From NCBI RefSeq assembly GCF_004363695.1, contig NZ_SNZC01000002.1:558001-622000 (forward strand): a DNA stretch of 64,000 nt. Reading direction: 5' to 3'. Within the stretch, counting starts at the first letter, position 1, and the number at the start of each line of letters is the position of its first letter. The notes below the pieces were generated by a model that was not told the origin of the DNA, did not search any database, and was given only the letters and a program-made list of their open reading frames with translations. Of the stretch, positions 54,144-62,782 are shown in pieces. The stretch comes from Flavobacterium cheniae (GTDB lineage: Bacteria > Bacteroidota > Bacteroidia > Flavobacteriales > Flavobacteriaceae). A program made the position numbers and the translations under genes.

Positions 54144-56270
54144 TTATAAAATCATCGTCAACTGAATTCTCTTTCTCGCTTCGTCTACCTCAACGACTTT
54201 TACTTGTACATGTTGGTGCATTTTTACTACTTCGTTTACATCGGAAACATAACCTTCTTTTAGTTGCGAAATGTGAACCAAACCACTTTCTTTGATGCCA
54301 ACATCAACAAAACAACCAAAAGCGGTAATGTTATTTACGATTCCAGGTAAAATCATACCAATACGTAAATCTTTTATGGTTTTTACATTCGGGTCAAATT
54401 CGAAAATTTTTGCGGCTTTTCTTGGGTCTAATCCTGGTTTTTCTAGCTCTTTTAAAATATCTTTTAAGGTTAAAATTCCGATTTCTGCTGTGATGTAATT
54501 TTCTGGTTTTATCTGCGCGATTTTTTCTTTATTAGCAATTAATTCATTGGTTTTGATACCCAAATCTTTTGCCATTTTTTCCACAATAGGATAAGCTTCT
54601 GGATGCACAGCTGAATTATCCAACGGATTTTTTCCATCGCGAATTCTAATAAAAGCTGCGGCTTGTTGGTACGCTTTTTCACCTAAACGTGGTACTTTTT
54701 TCAGTTGCTTTCTATCTTCAAAAGGGCCATTTTCTGAACGATAGGTAATAATATTTTCAGCCATTTTTTCACCAATTCCTGAAACATAACTCAGCAACGA
54801 TTTACTAGCAGTGTTGATATTAATTCCAACAGAATTCACACAACTCATTACCGTGCTATCTAATGCTGATTGTAATTTGGTTTGGTCCACATCATGTTGA
54901 TATTGTCCAACTCCGATTGATTTTGGATCGATTTTTACCAATTCTGCCAATGGATCAGAAAGTCGTCTTCCAATCGAAACCGAACCACGAACCGTTACAT
55001 CGTAATTAGAAAACTCTTCACGCGCAATTTTACTCGCAGAATACACCGATGCTCCTGCTTCTGAAACTACAAAAACTTGAACAGGTTTATCAAAAGCGAT
55101 TTTTTTAATGAAAAATTCAGTTTCACGAGAAGCGGTTCCGTTTCCAATAGAAATCGCTTCAATGTTATAGGCATTCACCATCGAACGAATTTTTTTCATC
55201 GCCATAGCGGTATCGTTTTGTGGTGCGTGTGGATAAATAGTTTCGTTGTTTAACAAATCACCTTTCTCATCCAAACAAACCACTTTACAACCAGTTCTAT
55301 ATCCTGGGTCGATGGCTAAAATTCGTTTTTCTCCTAATGGTGGCGCTAACAACAACTGACGTAAATTTTCAGAAAACACATCAATTGCTTTTATGTCGGC
55401 TTTGGCTTTTGCCTCTTGTAAGGTTTCATTAGAAATAGCGGGTTCTAACAAACGTTTGTAGCTGTCTTTAATCGCTAATTCTAAATGAGAAGTTGTATCA
55501 GAATTTTTATTTTTGATAATGTTTTCTTCGATGAAATCTAAAGCTTCTTCTTTTTCAACAGCGACATTTAACTTCACAAAACCTTCAGCTTCGGCACGCA
55601 ACATGGCTAATAAACGATGCGATGGCGCTTTAGAAATCGGTTCTGCCCAATCAAAATATTGGGAGAATTTTTGAGCTCCTTCGTCGTCTTTTTTGGTTTT
55701 AACGACTTTGGTTGTGATTTCGGCTTTTCGTTGGAACAAGCGACGTAAATTTTTACGAATAAAGATGTTTTCGTTAATCCATTCGGCAATAATATCGCGA
55801 GCGCCTTGTAAGGCTTCGTCTTCGTTTTTAACGTTTGCATTCAAATATTTCGAGGCTAAAAACTCAATATCATCATTTTTTTGACTCATGATAATTTTTG
55901 CCAATGGTTCTAATCCGTTTTCACGAGCGACATCGGCTTTGGTTTTTTTCTTCTTTTTGTAAGGCAAATAAAAATCTTCCAATTCTTGTAAATCGAAACT
56001 GTTTTCAATTTTGGATTTCAATTCAGGCGAAAGTGCATTTTGTTCTTCAATCGATTTTAAAATGCTTTCTTTACGCTTGATGATTTCGTCAAATTGTTTG
56101 TTTAATTTCGAAATCGCTTCGATTTGCACCTCATCTAAATTTCCGGTTTGGTCTTTTCGGTAACGCGAAATAAACGGAATCGTACAATCTTCTAAAAGTA
56201 ATTTTATAGTAGCTTCAATGCTTTTTGGAGCAATGTTGGTTTGGTTTTGAATGAATTGAATGTTAGTCAT
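54144..56270 (-). CDS. tex: Tex family RNA-binding protein
   Basis: A 708-residue transcriptional accessory protein: N-terminal helical region with SRYRKDQTGNLDE, a YqgF/RNase H-like domain (about 310-440, LAIDPGYRTGCKV), helix-hairpin-helix motifs (about 480-560) and a C-terminal S1 RNA-binding domain (about 635-708, VNNITAFGCFVDVG). Start at ATG 56270 (MTNIQFIQ), since the extension to 56312 crosses a -7 promoter. Tex acts on transcription in other bacteria by an unclear mechanism. It is a single gene, divergent from a DUF1294 gene. Confidence 0.94.
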   Translation of the reverse strand: MTNIQFIQNQTNIAPKSIEATIKLLLEDCTIPFISRYRKDQTGNLDEVQIEAISKLNKQFDEIIKRKESILKSIEEQNALSPELKSKIENSFDLQELEDFYLPYKKKKKTKADVARENGLEPLAKIIMSQKNDDIEFLASKYLNANVKNEDEALQGARDIIAEWINENIFIRKNLRRLFQRKAEITTKVVKTKKDDEGAQKFSQYFDWAEPISKAPSHRLLAMLRAEAEGFVKLNVAVEKEEALDFIEENIIKNKNSDTTSHLELAIKDSYKRLLEPAISNETLQEAKAKADIKAIDVFSENLRQLLLAPPLGEKRILAIDPGYRTGCKVVCLDEKGDLLNNETIYPHAPQNDTAMAMKKIRSMVNAYNIEAISIGNGTASRETEFFIKKIAFDKPVQVFVVSEAGASVYSASKIAREEFSNYDVTVRGSVSIGRRLSDPLAELVKIDPKSIGVGQYQHDVDQTKLQSALDSTVMSCVNSVGININTASKSLLSYVSGIGEKMAENIITYRSENGPFEDRKQLKKVPRLGEKAYQQAAAFIRIRDGKNPLDNSAVHPEAYPIVEKMAKDLGIKTNELIANKEKIAQIKPENYITAEIGILTLKDILKELEKPGLDPRKAAKIFEFDPNVKTIKDLRIGMILPGIVNNITAFGCFVDVGIKESGLVHISQLKEGYVSDVNEVVKMHQHVQVKVVEVDEARKRIQLTMIL

Positions 56271-56299
56271 TGTAAATAAAAATTGAACTGCTAAAATAC

Positions 56300-56307
56300 T
56301 ATCTTTG
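56300..56307 (+). promoter_or_regulatory. Promoter -7 element for the DUF1294 gene
   Basis: TATCTTTG, 17 bases before the TTG start at 56325. It lies only two bases from an opposing -7 element for tex. Confidence 0.45.
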
Positions 56308-56309
56308 GA

Positions 56310-56317
56310 CAAAATTA
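56310..56317 (-). promoter_or_regulatory. Promoter -7 element for tex
   Basis: TAATTTTG on the minus strand, 39 bases before the ATG at 56270. The two divergent -7 boxes are back to back. Confidence 0.4.
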
Positions 56318-56324
56318 TTAGCTT

Positions 56325-56597
56325 TTGGAAGTACTATTTATTTATTTAATTGTGATTAACAGCCTCTGTTTTTTAACTTTTGGCTACGATAAATGGCGAG
56401 CTAAAAACAATAAAAGACGCATTTCGGAATTCAATTTGCTTTTGTTAACTGGAATTGGCGGAACTATTGGTGGAATTTTAAGCATGTATCTTTTCAAACA
56501 CAAAACCAATAAATTTTCTTTTATTTTGAGTTTCTACGCAATTGCGATACTTCAGGTTGTTTTATTGTATTTTGGAATTCAAATGTTTAAAAGCTAA
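56325..56597 (+). CDS. DUF1294 family small membrane protein
   Basis: A 90-residue protein with three hydrophobic helices. The conserved core FGYDKWRAKNNKRRISE followed by GGTIGGILSMYLFKHKT is diagnostic of DUF1294. The start is TTG at 56325; no ATG is available upstream of the conserved part. The 3' end overlaps the convergent nnrD gene by 36 bases. Function unknown in all members I know of. Confidence 0.85.
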   Translation: MEVLFIYLIVINSLCFLTFGYDKWRAKNNKRRISEFNLLLLTGIGGTIGGILSMYLFKHKTNKFSFILSFYAIAILQVVLLYFGIQMFKS

Positions 56598-57395
56598 TCC
56601 GATATTTTCAATAACATCAGTTATTAACATACTTTCTTCACTTTGCGTTTCAAGTGTAATATCAGCAGCCAATCCATGAAGATAAACACCTAATTTAGTC
56701 GCTTCCAAAGTAGTATAACCTTGCGCTAAAAAAGAAGTAATCATTCCAGTTAACGCATCTCCAGAACCACCTTTTGCTAAACCTGAATTTCCTGTAGTGT
56801 TTTCAAAAGTGTGAATTCCGTCAGTGATAAACGTTTTGTGTCCTTTTAAAACGATTACACAATTTAAAGCTGCCGCTTTTTGAATCGCTATACTTCTTCT
56901 TTCGGATTCAGAATCATGTTCGCCAAATAATCGGTCAAATTCTTTTGGATGTGGCGTTAGCACAAATGGAAAATTAAAATTATTCCAATCGATTTTATAA
57001 TTTGCAATTAAATTCAAAGCGTCGGCATCAAAAACAACCGGAAGTTTATTTTCGTACAACTGGTAAATGTATTGTAGACTGATTTCATCAACTCCAATTC
57101 CGGGACCAATTCCAATAGCTTGATAAGGTGATAAATCATTCATCACACAAGAATTGGCATACATCGCTTCGGGAATCGAATTGAAAAGAACACTTTTGTT
57201 TTCGGGATAAAAAGCTACTGTTAATAAACCAACTCCAGAACGCAAGCAAGCTTTTGAAGCAATAATAGCAGCTCCCATTTTATTTGAACTACCTGCAATT
57301 AACAAAGCATGACCATGCGTTCCTTTGTTAGAATCACATGGTCGTTTTTTATAAGTGTTTTTAATACAATTCAAATCTATTTTTAGGAGTTCCAT
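56562..57395 (-). CDS. nnrD: ADP-dependent NAD(P)H-hydrate dehydratase
   Basis: A 277-residue ribokinase-like enzyme that repairs hydrated NAD(P)H using ADP or ATP. The motifs GTHGHALLIAGS, ALNLIANY, TPHPKEFDRL and the catalytic GGSGDALTGMI are present. This is the stand-alone C-terminal (dehydratase) part of the YjeF fusion; no epimerase domain is attached here. It lies 24 bases downstream of rpiB and is probably co-transcribed with it. Confidence 0.92.
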   Translation of the reverse strand: MELLKIDLNCIKNTYKKRPCDSNKGTHGHALLIAGSSNKMGAAIIASKACLRSGVGLLTVAFYPENKSVLFNSIPEAMYANSCVMNDLSPYQAIGIGPGIGVDEISLQYIYQLYENKLPVVFDADALNLIANYKIDWNNFNFPFVLTPHPKEFDRLFGEHDSESERRSIAIQKAAALNCVIVLKGHKTFITDGIHTFENTTGNSGLAKGGSGDALTGMITSFLAQGYTTLEATKLGVYLHGLAADITLETQSEESMLITDVIENIGLAFKHLNSKIQ

Positions 57396-57419
57396 TTGAA
57401 TTGATTTTAAGATTATTGA

Positions 57420-57851
57420 TTATTTACAAGCAATTTTTTTCACGCGATTTCCGTGTCTTCCTCCTTCAAATGGTGTATTTAAAAACGTATCTACCATTTC
57501 AATAGCTTGCTGAATAGAAGTATAACGTGCTGGAATACTGATAATATTAGCATCGTTATGTTGGCGAGCTAAAGCGGCAATTTCTTTTGTCCAACAAAGT
57601 GCACAACGAATGTCTTGGTGTTTGTTAGCTGTCATCGCAATTCCATTTCCTGAACCGCAAATTACAATTCCTAAGTCCGCTTTTTTTGATTCCACATCAT
57701 AGGCTACTGGATGACCAAAATCAGGATAATCAACACTATCAAAAGTATCAGTTCCGTGATTAAAAATGGTATGTCCTTTTTCTTCTAAATATTGAACAAT
57801 AGCTTTTTTATAATCTGGACCAGCGTGGTCGTTTCCAATTGAAATTTTCAT
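57420..57851 (-). CDS. rpiB: Ribose-5-phosphate isomerase B
   Basis: A 143-residue enzyme that interconverts ribose-5-phosphate and ribulose-5-phosphate in the pentose phosphate pathway. MKISIGNDHAGPDYK is the canonical N-terminus and ICGSGNGIAM holds the active-site loop. The ATG at 57851 is chosen; the frame extends nine codons to 57878 but crosses the -7 box at 57876-57883. It is the leftmost gene of the block pointing away from the candidate origin. Confidence 0.95.
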   Translation of the reverse strand: MKISIGNDHAGPDYKKAIVQYLEEKGHTIFNHGTDTFDSVDYPDFGHPVAYDVESKKADLGIVICGSGNGIAMTANKHQDIRCALCWTKEIAALARQHNDANIISIPARYTSIQQAIEMVDTFLNTPFEGGRHGNRVKKIACK

Positions 57852-57875
57852 AAGTTGTTGTGTGTTTTGTATATG

Positions 57876-57883
57876 CAAAAATA
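57876..57883 (-). promoter_or_regulatory. Promoter -7 element for rpiB-nnrD
   Basis: TATTTTTG on the minus strand, 25 bases before the rpiB ATG. Confidence 0.45.
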
Positions 57884-58474
57884 CTAAAGATAAAGGAGTA
57901 ATAATAATATGATTTGGATTTTGATATTTTTTTAAACAAATCCTTTAAAATCAATGAATTATATAAGAAAGTAAACTAAAAATTACACATTGTTAACTTC
58001 TTTACGTAAATCCTTGATAATCAGTTAACCTTAATTTAACAATAATTGTTAACAACTTTGGATAGAAATTTAGAAGTTTTTTTAGGTTGTAAAGAAAAAA
58101 TTTGTAATCAAAAACCGGAATTAAAAATCCTAATTTAGTTTCACGAATTTTTAGAAAAGTTATCAATAGAAAAAAATCAGTTTTCAACAGAAATCAACAA
58201 TTGAAGTTATTTACAAAACGAATATAAAATCTATTTTCAACAACTGTTGATAACTACAAAAGAAAGAATTTAGAAGGTCTTATTTTCAGTTCTTTACTAA
58301 ATTTTTAAATTGTTAATTACGTTGTATAAGTAACGATAACTTTTAAAAACTACTTCTGTAAAAAAACTTATTCCACATATTAACACGCTATAATAACCAT
58401 CATAAATTTAAATTTAATTAAAAATATTTTTTGTTGTATTTAATAAATGTTGAAAACTTTCAGCTTTTAAAAAA
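57884..58474. other. Candidate chromosomal replication origin (oriC-like, DnaA-box cluster)
   Basis: A gene-free, very AT-rich stretch of about 590 bases. DnaA-box-like 9-mers (consensus TTATCCACA) cluster in it: TTATCAATA (58160-58168), TTTTCAACA (58181-58189), TTATTTACA (58207-58215), TTTTCAACA (58234-58242), TTATCAACA on the minus strand (58245-58253), a TTATTCCACA with one extra T (58368-58377) and TTTTCAACA on the minus strand (58448-58456). An A+T block without G or C runs lies at about 58400-58450, suitable for unwinding. Three GTTAAC sites lie at 57992, 58024 and 58048. Genes to the left are mostly minus and to the right mostly plus. The dnaA gene is not in the window, so this remains a candidate. 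Confidence 0.5.
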
Positions 58475-58714
58475 TTAAACAATTTTTAAATGATCGTCTT
58501 CGTTTAGTTTTTTTAGAATTTCTTTTACGGTTGCTTCATCGTTTGGATGTACTTTTAATTTGATTCCACCATAAGCAATTGTAGCAAATGGATCGATTCC
58601 AACGATAGTTTCGTTTTCAAAAAAGTAAGCAATACCTTCTTGCTCTAATAAATTTTTAATAATTAAAGTTTCGTGTTGGTAGTTAAAAACAGCAACGGTT
58701 ACAAAATTTTCCAT
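58475..58714 (-). CDS. DUF2007 family small protein
   Basis: A 79-residue soluble protein (VTVAVFNYQHETLIIKNLLEQEGIAYFFENE, given here only as motifs VTVAVFNYQHE and LLEQEGIAYF) with an alpha-beta-beta layout. This is the DUF2007 pattern, a signal-transducing-like small domain with unknown function. It is single, minus strand, at the right edge of the candidate origin region and divergent from rnr. Confidence 0.85.
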   Translation of the reverse strand: MENFVTVAVFNYQHETLIIKNLLEQEGIAYFFENETIVGIDPFATIAYGGIKLKVHPNDEATVKEILKKLNEDDHLKIV

Positions 58715-58830
58715 CTGAATTGATTTACATTATAAAGTTACGATAAGTTATTTTTATATTAAAACTGAAATACATTTTCGTTTTACATTGTTGTATTTTG
58801 TAACTTTAACCAATAATTGAAAATGATACA

Positions 58831-61008
58831 ATGAGTAAGAAACCAAAAAAATTAGGAAATAAACCAAAAGATTTTACTGCACAAATATTTAAAATACTTT
58901 CAAGAGAACCTTCTAAATCTTTTAATTACAAGCAAATAGCTGCTGTTTTAGAGTTAAGCGATACCAAAAGCCGAAACGAAATAATTAGAGATTTAAAAAT
59001 ACTAAAAGCACAAGATAAAATTCACGAAACGGAAATTGGAAAATATCAAATTATTTCCAAAGCCGAATATTACGAAGGAGTTATTGATATGACGTCTCGT
59101 AAAACAGGATATTTTGTTTGTGATGAATTAGAAGACGATGTTTTTGTTCCGTTTATTAACTTAAATCATGCGTTAGACGGTGATAAAGTGAAAGCTTATA
59201 TTTACAATAGAAGAAGTTCACGTAAACCAGAAGCAGAAGTTTTAGAAATTTTAGAACGTAAAAAATCAGAATTTGTTGGGGTTATTGATATTCAAAAAAA
59301 CTTTGCTTTCGTAACAACAGCTAATGCTAAAATGTATACCGATATTTTCATCCCAAAAAATAAAATTGGTGATGCAGAACATGGAGATGTGGTTTTAGTA
59401 ACCTTAGAAGATTGGCCAAAAAAAGCCGATTCTCCTTTTGGTTCTGTTATAAAAGTTTTAGGAAAACCAGGCGAACACAACACCGAAATTCATGCGATTT
59501 TAGCTGAATATGGTTTACCATACGATTTTCCAATTGAAGTAGAAGCGTATGCGAATAAAATAGATACTTCAATAACTGAAGAGGAAATTAAAAAACGTCG
59601 CGATATGCGTGACGTTTTAACCTTTACGATTGACCCAAAAGATGCTAAAGATTTTGATGACGCGTTATCGTTTCAAGTCTTAGAAAATGGAAATTACGAA
59701 ATTGGTGTTCATATTGCTGATGTTTCGCATTATTTACAAGAAGGAACTATTTTAGATGATGAAGCTTATAAAAGAGCAACTTCTGTGTATTTGGTAGATA
59801 GAGTAGTTCCAATGTTACCAGAAGTGTTATCTAACTTTGCTTGTTCACTTCGTCCTCATGAAGAAAAATATACGTTTTCAGCGGTTTTTCAATTGAATAA
59901 TAAAGCAGAAGTTTTAGACGCATGGTTTGGACGAACAGTAACGTATTCTGATCAACGTTTTGCGTATGAAGAAGCTCAGAGTATCATCGAAACAAAATCA
60001 GACGTTATTCCAGCCGAAATTTCATTAACTGGAAGCGAATACATCGTTCCAAAACCAATAGTTGACGCTACTTTAAAAATGGATGAATTAGCTAAAATTC
60101 TTCGAAGAAAAAGAATGGCAGCTGGAGCGATTTCGTTTGATAAAGTAGAAGTAAAATTCAATTTAAATGAAGAAGCGGAACCAATTGGAGTTTACTTCAA
60201 ACAAAGTAAAGATGCCAATCATTTGATTGAAGAATTCATGTTGTTAGCGAATAGAAAAGTAGCAGAATTCATTGGGAAACAAAAGAAAACCTTTATTTAC
60301 AGAATTCACGATGAACCAAATGAAGATAAATTAATCAATCTTCAAACCGTGATTGCTAAGTTTGGTTATTCGATAAATTTCCGTTCTAAAAAAGATATTT
60401 CAAGTTCGTTGAATAATTTACTTTCGGAAGTTGTGGGTAAAAAAGAACAAAATTTGGTAGATACGCTTACAATTCGAAGTATGAGCAAAGCAGCTTATTC
60501 AACTGAAAATATTGGTCACTACGGATTAGCATTTGATTATTACAGTCATTTTACATCGCCAATTCGTCGTTATCCTGATGTTATGGCACACCGTTTGTTA
60601 CAATTTTACATAGATGGCGGAAAAAGTGTAAGTGAAGAAGAATACGAAGAAAAATGTGTGCATTCTTCACAAATGGAAGGTTTAGCCGCTCAAGCCGAAA
60701 GAGATTCTGTGAAATACATGCAAGTAAAATACATGCAAGATCATAAAGACGAAGAGTTTTTAGGTGTAATTTCTGGAGTAACCGAATGGGGAATTTATGT
60801 AGAAATCATCGAAAATAAATGCGAAGGAATGGTTAGAATTCGTGAAATAAAAGATGATTATTACACTTTTGATGACAAACAATATGCGTTAGTTGGTGAA
60901 GTTTCTAAAAACATTTTACAATTAGGAGACGAAATTTACGTTAAAGTAAAAAATGCCGATTTAGTGAAGAAACAATTGGATTTTCATTATTTGAGAAAGA
61001 GAGAGTAA
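58831..61008 (+). CDS. rnr: Ribonuclease R
   Basis: Processive 3'-5' exoribonuclease that degrades structured RNA. The 725 residues comprise an N-terminal winged helix (about 15-80), cold-shock-like domains (about 85-230), the RNB catalytic domain with DPKDAKDFDDALS near residue 265 (metal-binding aspartates), and a C-terminal S1 domain (about 640-725). Length and all motifs are normal. It is the first plus-strand gene right of the candidate origin. Confidence 0.97.
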   Translation: MSKKPKKLGNKPKDFTAQIFKILSREPSKSFNYKQIAAVLELSDTKSRNEIIRDLKILKAQDKIHETEIGKYQIISKAEYYEGVIDMTSRKTGYFVCDELEDDVFVPFINLNHALDGDKVKAYIYNRRSSRKPEAEVLEILERKKSEFVGVIDIQKNFAFVTTANAKMYTDIFIPKNKIGDAEHGDVVLVTLEDWPKKADSPFGSVIKVLGKPGEHNTEIHAILAEYGLPYDFPIEVEAYANKIDTSITEEEIKKRRDMRDVLTFTIDPKDAKDFDDALSFQVLENGNYEIGVHIADVSHYLQEGTILDDEAYKRATSVYLVDRVVPMLPEVLSNFACSLRPHEEKYTFSAVFQLNNKAEVLDAWFGRTVTYSDQRFAYEEAQSIIETKSDVIPAEISLTGSEYIVPKPIVDATLKMDELAKILRRKRMAAGAISFDKVEVKFNLNEEAEPIGVYFKQSKDANHLIEEFMLLANRKVAEFIGKQKKTFIYRIHDEPNEDKLINLQTVIAKFGYSINFRSKKDISSSLNNLLSEVVGKKEQNLVDTLTIRSMSKAAYSTENIGHYGLAFDYYSHFTSPIRRYPDVMAHRLLQFYIDGGKSVSEEEYEEKCVHSSQMEGLAAQAERDSVKYMQVKYMQDHKDEEFLGVISGVTEWGIYVEIIENKCEGMVRIREIKDDYYTFDDKQYALVGEVSKNILQLGDEIYVKVKNADLVKKQLDFHYLRKRE

Positions 61009-61032
61009 TTAAGTGATTAGTTAGAAACAAAG

Positions 61033-61060
61033 TTGTCATTTCGACGCAAGGAGAAATCTC
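61033..61060. repeat. Short dispersed flavobacterial repeat (TGTCATTTCGACG type)
   Basis: The rnr-downstream gap contains TTGTCATTTCGACGCAAGGA followed by GAAATCTC. From memory, this motif recurs between genes in many flavobacteria. It lies just before the start of a small membrane protein gene. Confidence 0.45.
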
Positions 61061-61069
61061 ATAATTAAG

Positions 61070-61348
61070 ATGAAAGTAATAGAATTTATAAAAAATAATA
61101 TTTCAGTTTTTAGTGTTTTAGGAATTATATTAGTTTTCATTTTTTTTAAGATTTACTTTTTCTATGAAAAGAAAGGAACTCAACAAGATATTATTTTAGT
61201 TTATAATATTTTATTGATTCCATTATCACTTTTTACTTTTATACTTGATTTATTATTTAAAATTATAATTAAAAATAGAATCATAATGAATATAATACAA
61301 ATGTTAATAATCATATTGACATTAATGTATTTTAAAAAATATATTTAA
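61070..61348 (+). CDS. Small hypothetical membrane protein
   Basis: A 92-residue, very hydrophobic protein with three predicted helices (about 10-28, 40-60, 70-88) and few charged residues apart from KNR in the last loop. No family recognised. The base composition is more AT-rich than the flanking genes. It ends three bases before the next ATG and may be co-transcribed with the GIN-domain gene. Coding status is moderately certain. Confidence 0.5.
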   Translation: MKVIEFIKNNISVFSVLGIILVFIFFKIYFFYEKKGTQQDIILVYNILLIPLSLFTFILDLLFKIIIKNRIIMNIIQMLIIILTLMYFKKYI

Positions 61349-61351
61349 AAA

Positions 61352-62020
61352 ATGAAAAAAATAGTTTACAGTTTATTATTAATTAGTTCGATAGCTTTTG
61401 CCCAAACTGAAAAAAACGTAGGTGATTTTACCAAAGTAACCGCATTTGATAAAATTGATGTCAACTTAGTAGCTTCATCTGAAAATAAAATCGTTTTAAC
61501 TGGAGCTAATTCGCAAGAAGTAGAAGTAGTAAATAAAAATGGTGAATTAAAAATCAGAATGCCGTTAACAAAAATGTTAAGTGGCGACGATGTTTCCGCT
61601 ACGGTTTATTACAAAAAATTAGATGCTGTAGAAGCTAATGAAGGAAGTAGAATTGCTTCAAAAGATGAAATTTCTGCCATTAATTTTGACATCATTTGTA
61701 AAGAAGGCTCTGAAGTAAAACTAACTAATTTACAAGCCGATAGATTACAAGTTCGTGTTTCGCAAGGAAGTATTGTAACTACAAAAGGAACGGTAAAAAA
61801 TCAAGATATTTTATCCAATTCTGGAGGAAAATACGATGGTCAAGATTGTAAAACACAACAAACCGTCGTAACTGTAAATGCTGGTGGAATGGCAAATGTA
61901 TATGCAACTGATTTAGTGGATGCTAAAACAAGAGCAGGTGGTGAAATCACTATTTATGGGAAACCAAAACAAATCAACGAAAAGAAAATAGCCGGAGGAA
62001 CTATCGAACAAGCGAAATAA
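61352..62020 (+). CDS. Secreted DUF2807 (GIN domain) protein
   Basis: A 222-residue protein with a Sec signal peptide (MKKIVYSLLLISSIAFAQ) and no lipobox cysteine. The GIN-domain opening (FTKVTAFDKIDVNLVASSENKIVLTG) and repeated short beta turns (NSGGKYDG, NAGGMANVYAT) follow. It is the second DUF2807 protein in the window (the first, at 41782-42531, is a lipoprotein). Likely periplasmic. Function unknown. Confidence 0.85.
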   Translation: MKKIVYSLLLISSIAFAQTEKNVGDFTKVTAFDKIDVNLVASSENKIVLTGANSQEVEVVNKNGELKIRMPLTKMLSGDDVSATVYYKKLDAVEANEGSRIASKDEISAINFDIICKEGSEVKLTNLQADRLQVRVSQGSIVTTKGTVKNQDILSNSGGKYDGQDCKTQQTVVTVNAGGMANVYATDLVDAKTRAGGEITIYGKPKQINEKKIAGGTIEQAK

Positions 62021-62069
62021 TTTGATAATAATTCCTTAACTTCGTAGTTCCAACTTTTAATTTCGTACT

Positions 62070-62765
62070 TTGTTCTTACACGATATACTTACCGCAATTC
62101 CTTGGGGACTTTTGTTAGCTTTTTCAATTGGTCCTGGTTTTTTTGTTTTACTTGAAACTAGTATTACAAAAGGTTTTAGAGCGGCTTTTACTTTTGATTT
62201 AGGAATTGTTTTTAGTGATATTATTTTTATTTTAATTGCTTATTTAAGTACCAATCAACTTTTAGAACAATTAAAAGATAATCCTACTTTATTTGTTATT
62301 GGCGGAATTATCATGTTGGCTTACGGATTAATTTCGTTTATTCAACTCAAAAGAAATTTCAAAAAACAAACTGAAATTGAACAAGACGACGATAATATTC
62401 CAAAGAAAAATTACTTTGCTCTGTTCTTCAAAGGGTTTTTATTGAATTTCATTAACATTGGAGTATTGGGTTTTTGGATGATGATTATCATTACATACGG
62501 ACCACAAATGGAAATGAATACTTCACGAATTTCCGTTTTTTTCGCTGCAATTTTAGTGTTTTATTTGGCTTTCGATGTAGCTAAAATATTGTTAGCAAAG
62601 CAATTGAAACACAAATTAATTCCTGCTAATATCTACAAAATCAAACGAGTGATTAGTATGGTAATTTTAATTTTTGGTTTGTTTTTTATCCTACAAGGTT
62701 TCTTCCCAAAAGAAAAAGAAATGATAACTAATAAGCTATTACCAGATACTACAGTTTCTGAATAA
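62070..62765 (+). CDS. LysE/RhtB family exporter
   Basis: A 231-residue inner-membrane protein with six hydrophobic helices. The N-terminal motif FSIGPGFFVLLETSITKGFRAAF is the LysE family signature (usually S-x-G-P-G). A charged loop with EIEQDDDN separates helices 3 and 4. Members export amino acids or related small molecules. The start is TTG at 62070; no ATG precedes the first helix. Substrate unknown. Confidence 0.85.
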   Translation: MFLHDILTAIPWGLLLAFSIGPGFFVLLETSITKGFRAAFTFDLGIVFSDIIFILIAYLSTNQLLEQLKDNPTLFVIGGIIMLAYGLISFIQLKRNFKKQTEIEQDDDNIPKKNYFALFFKGFLLNFINIGVLGFWMMIIITYGPQMEMNTSRISVFFAAILVFYLAFDVAKILLAKQLKHKLIPANIYKIKRVISMVILIFGLFFILQGFFPKEKEMITNKLLPDTTVSE

Positions 62766-62782
62766 TTTCAAAAATTCATACT

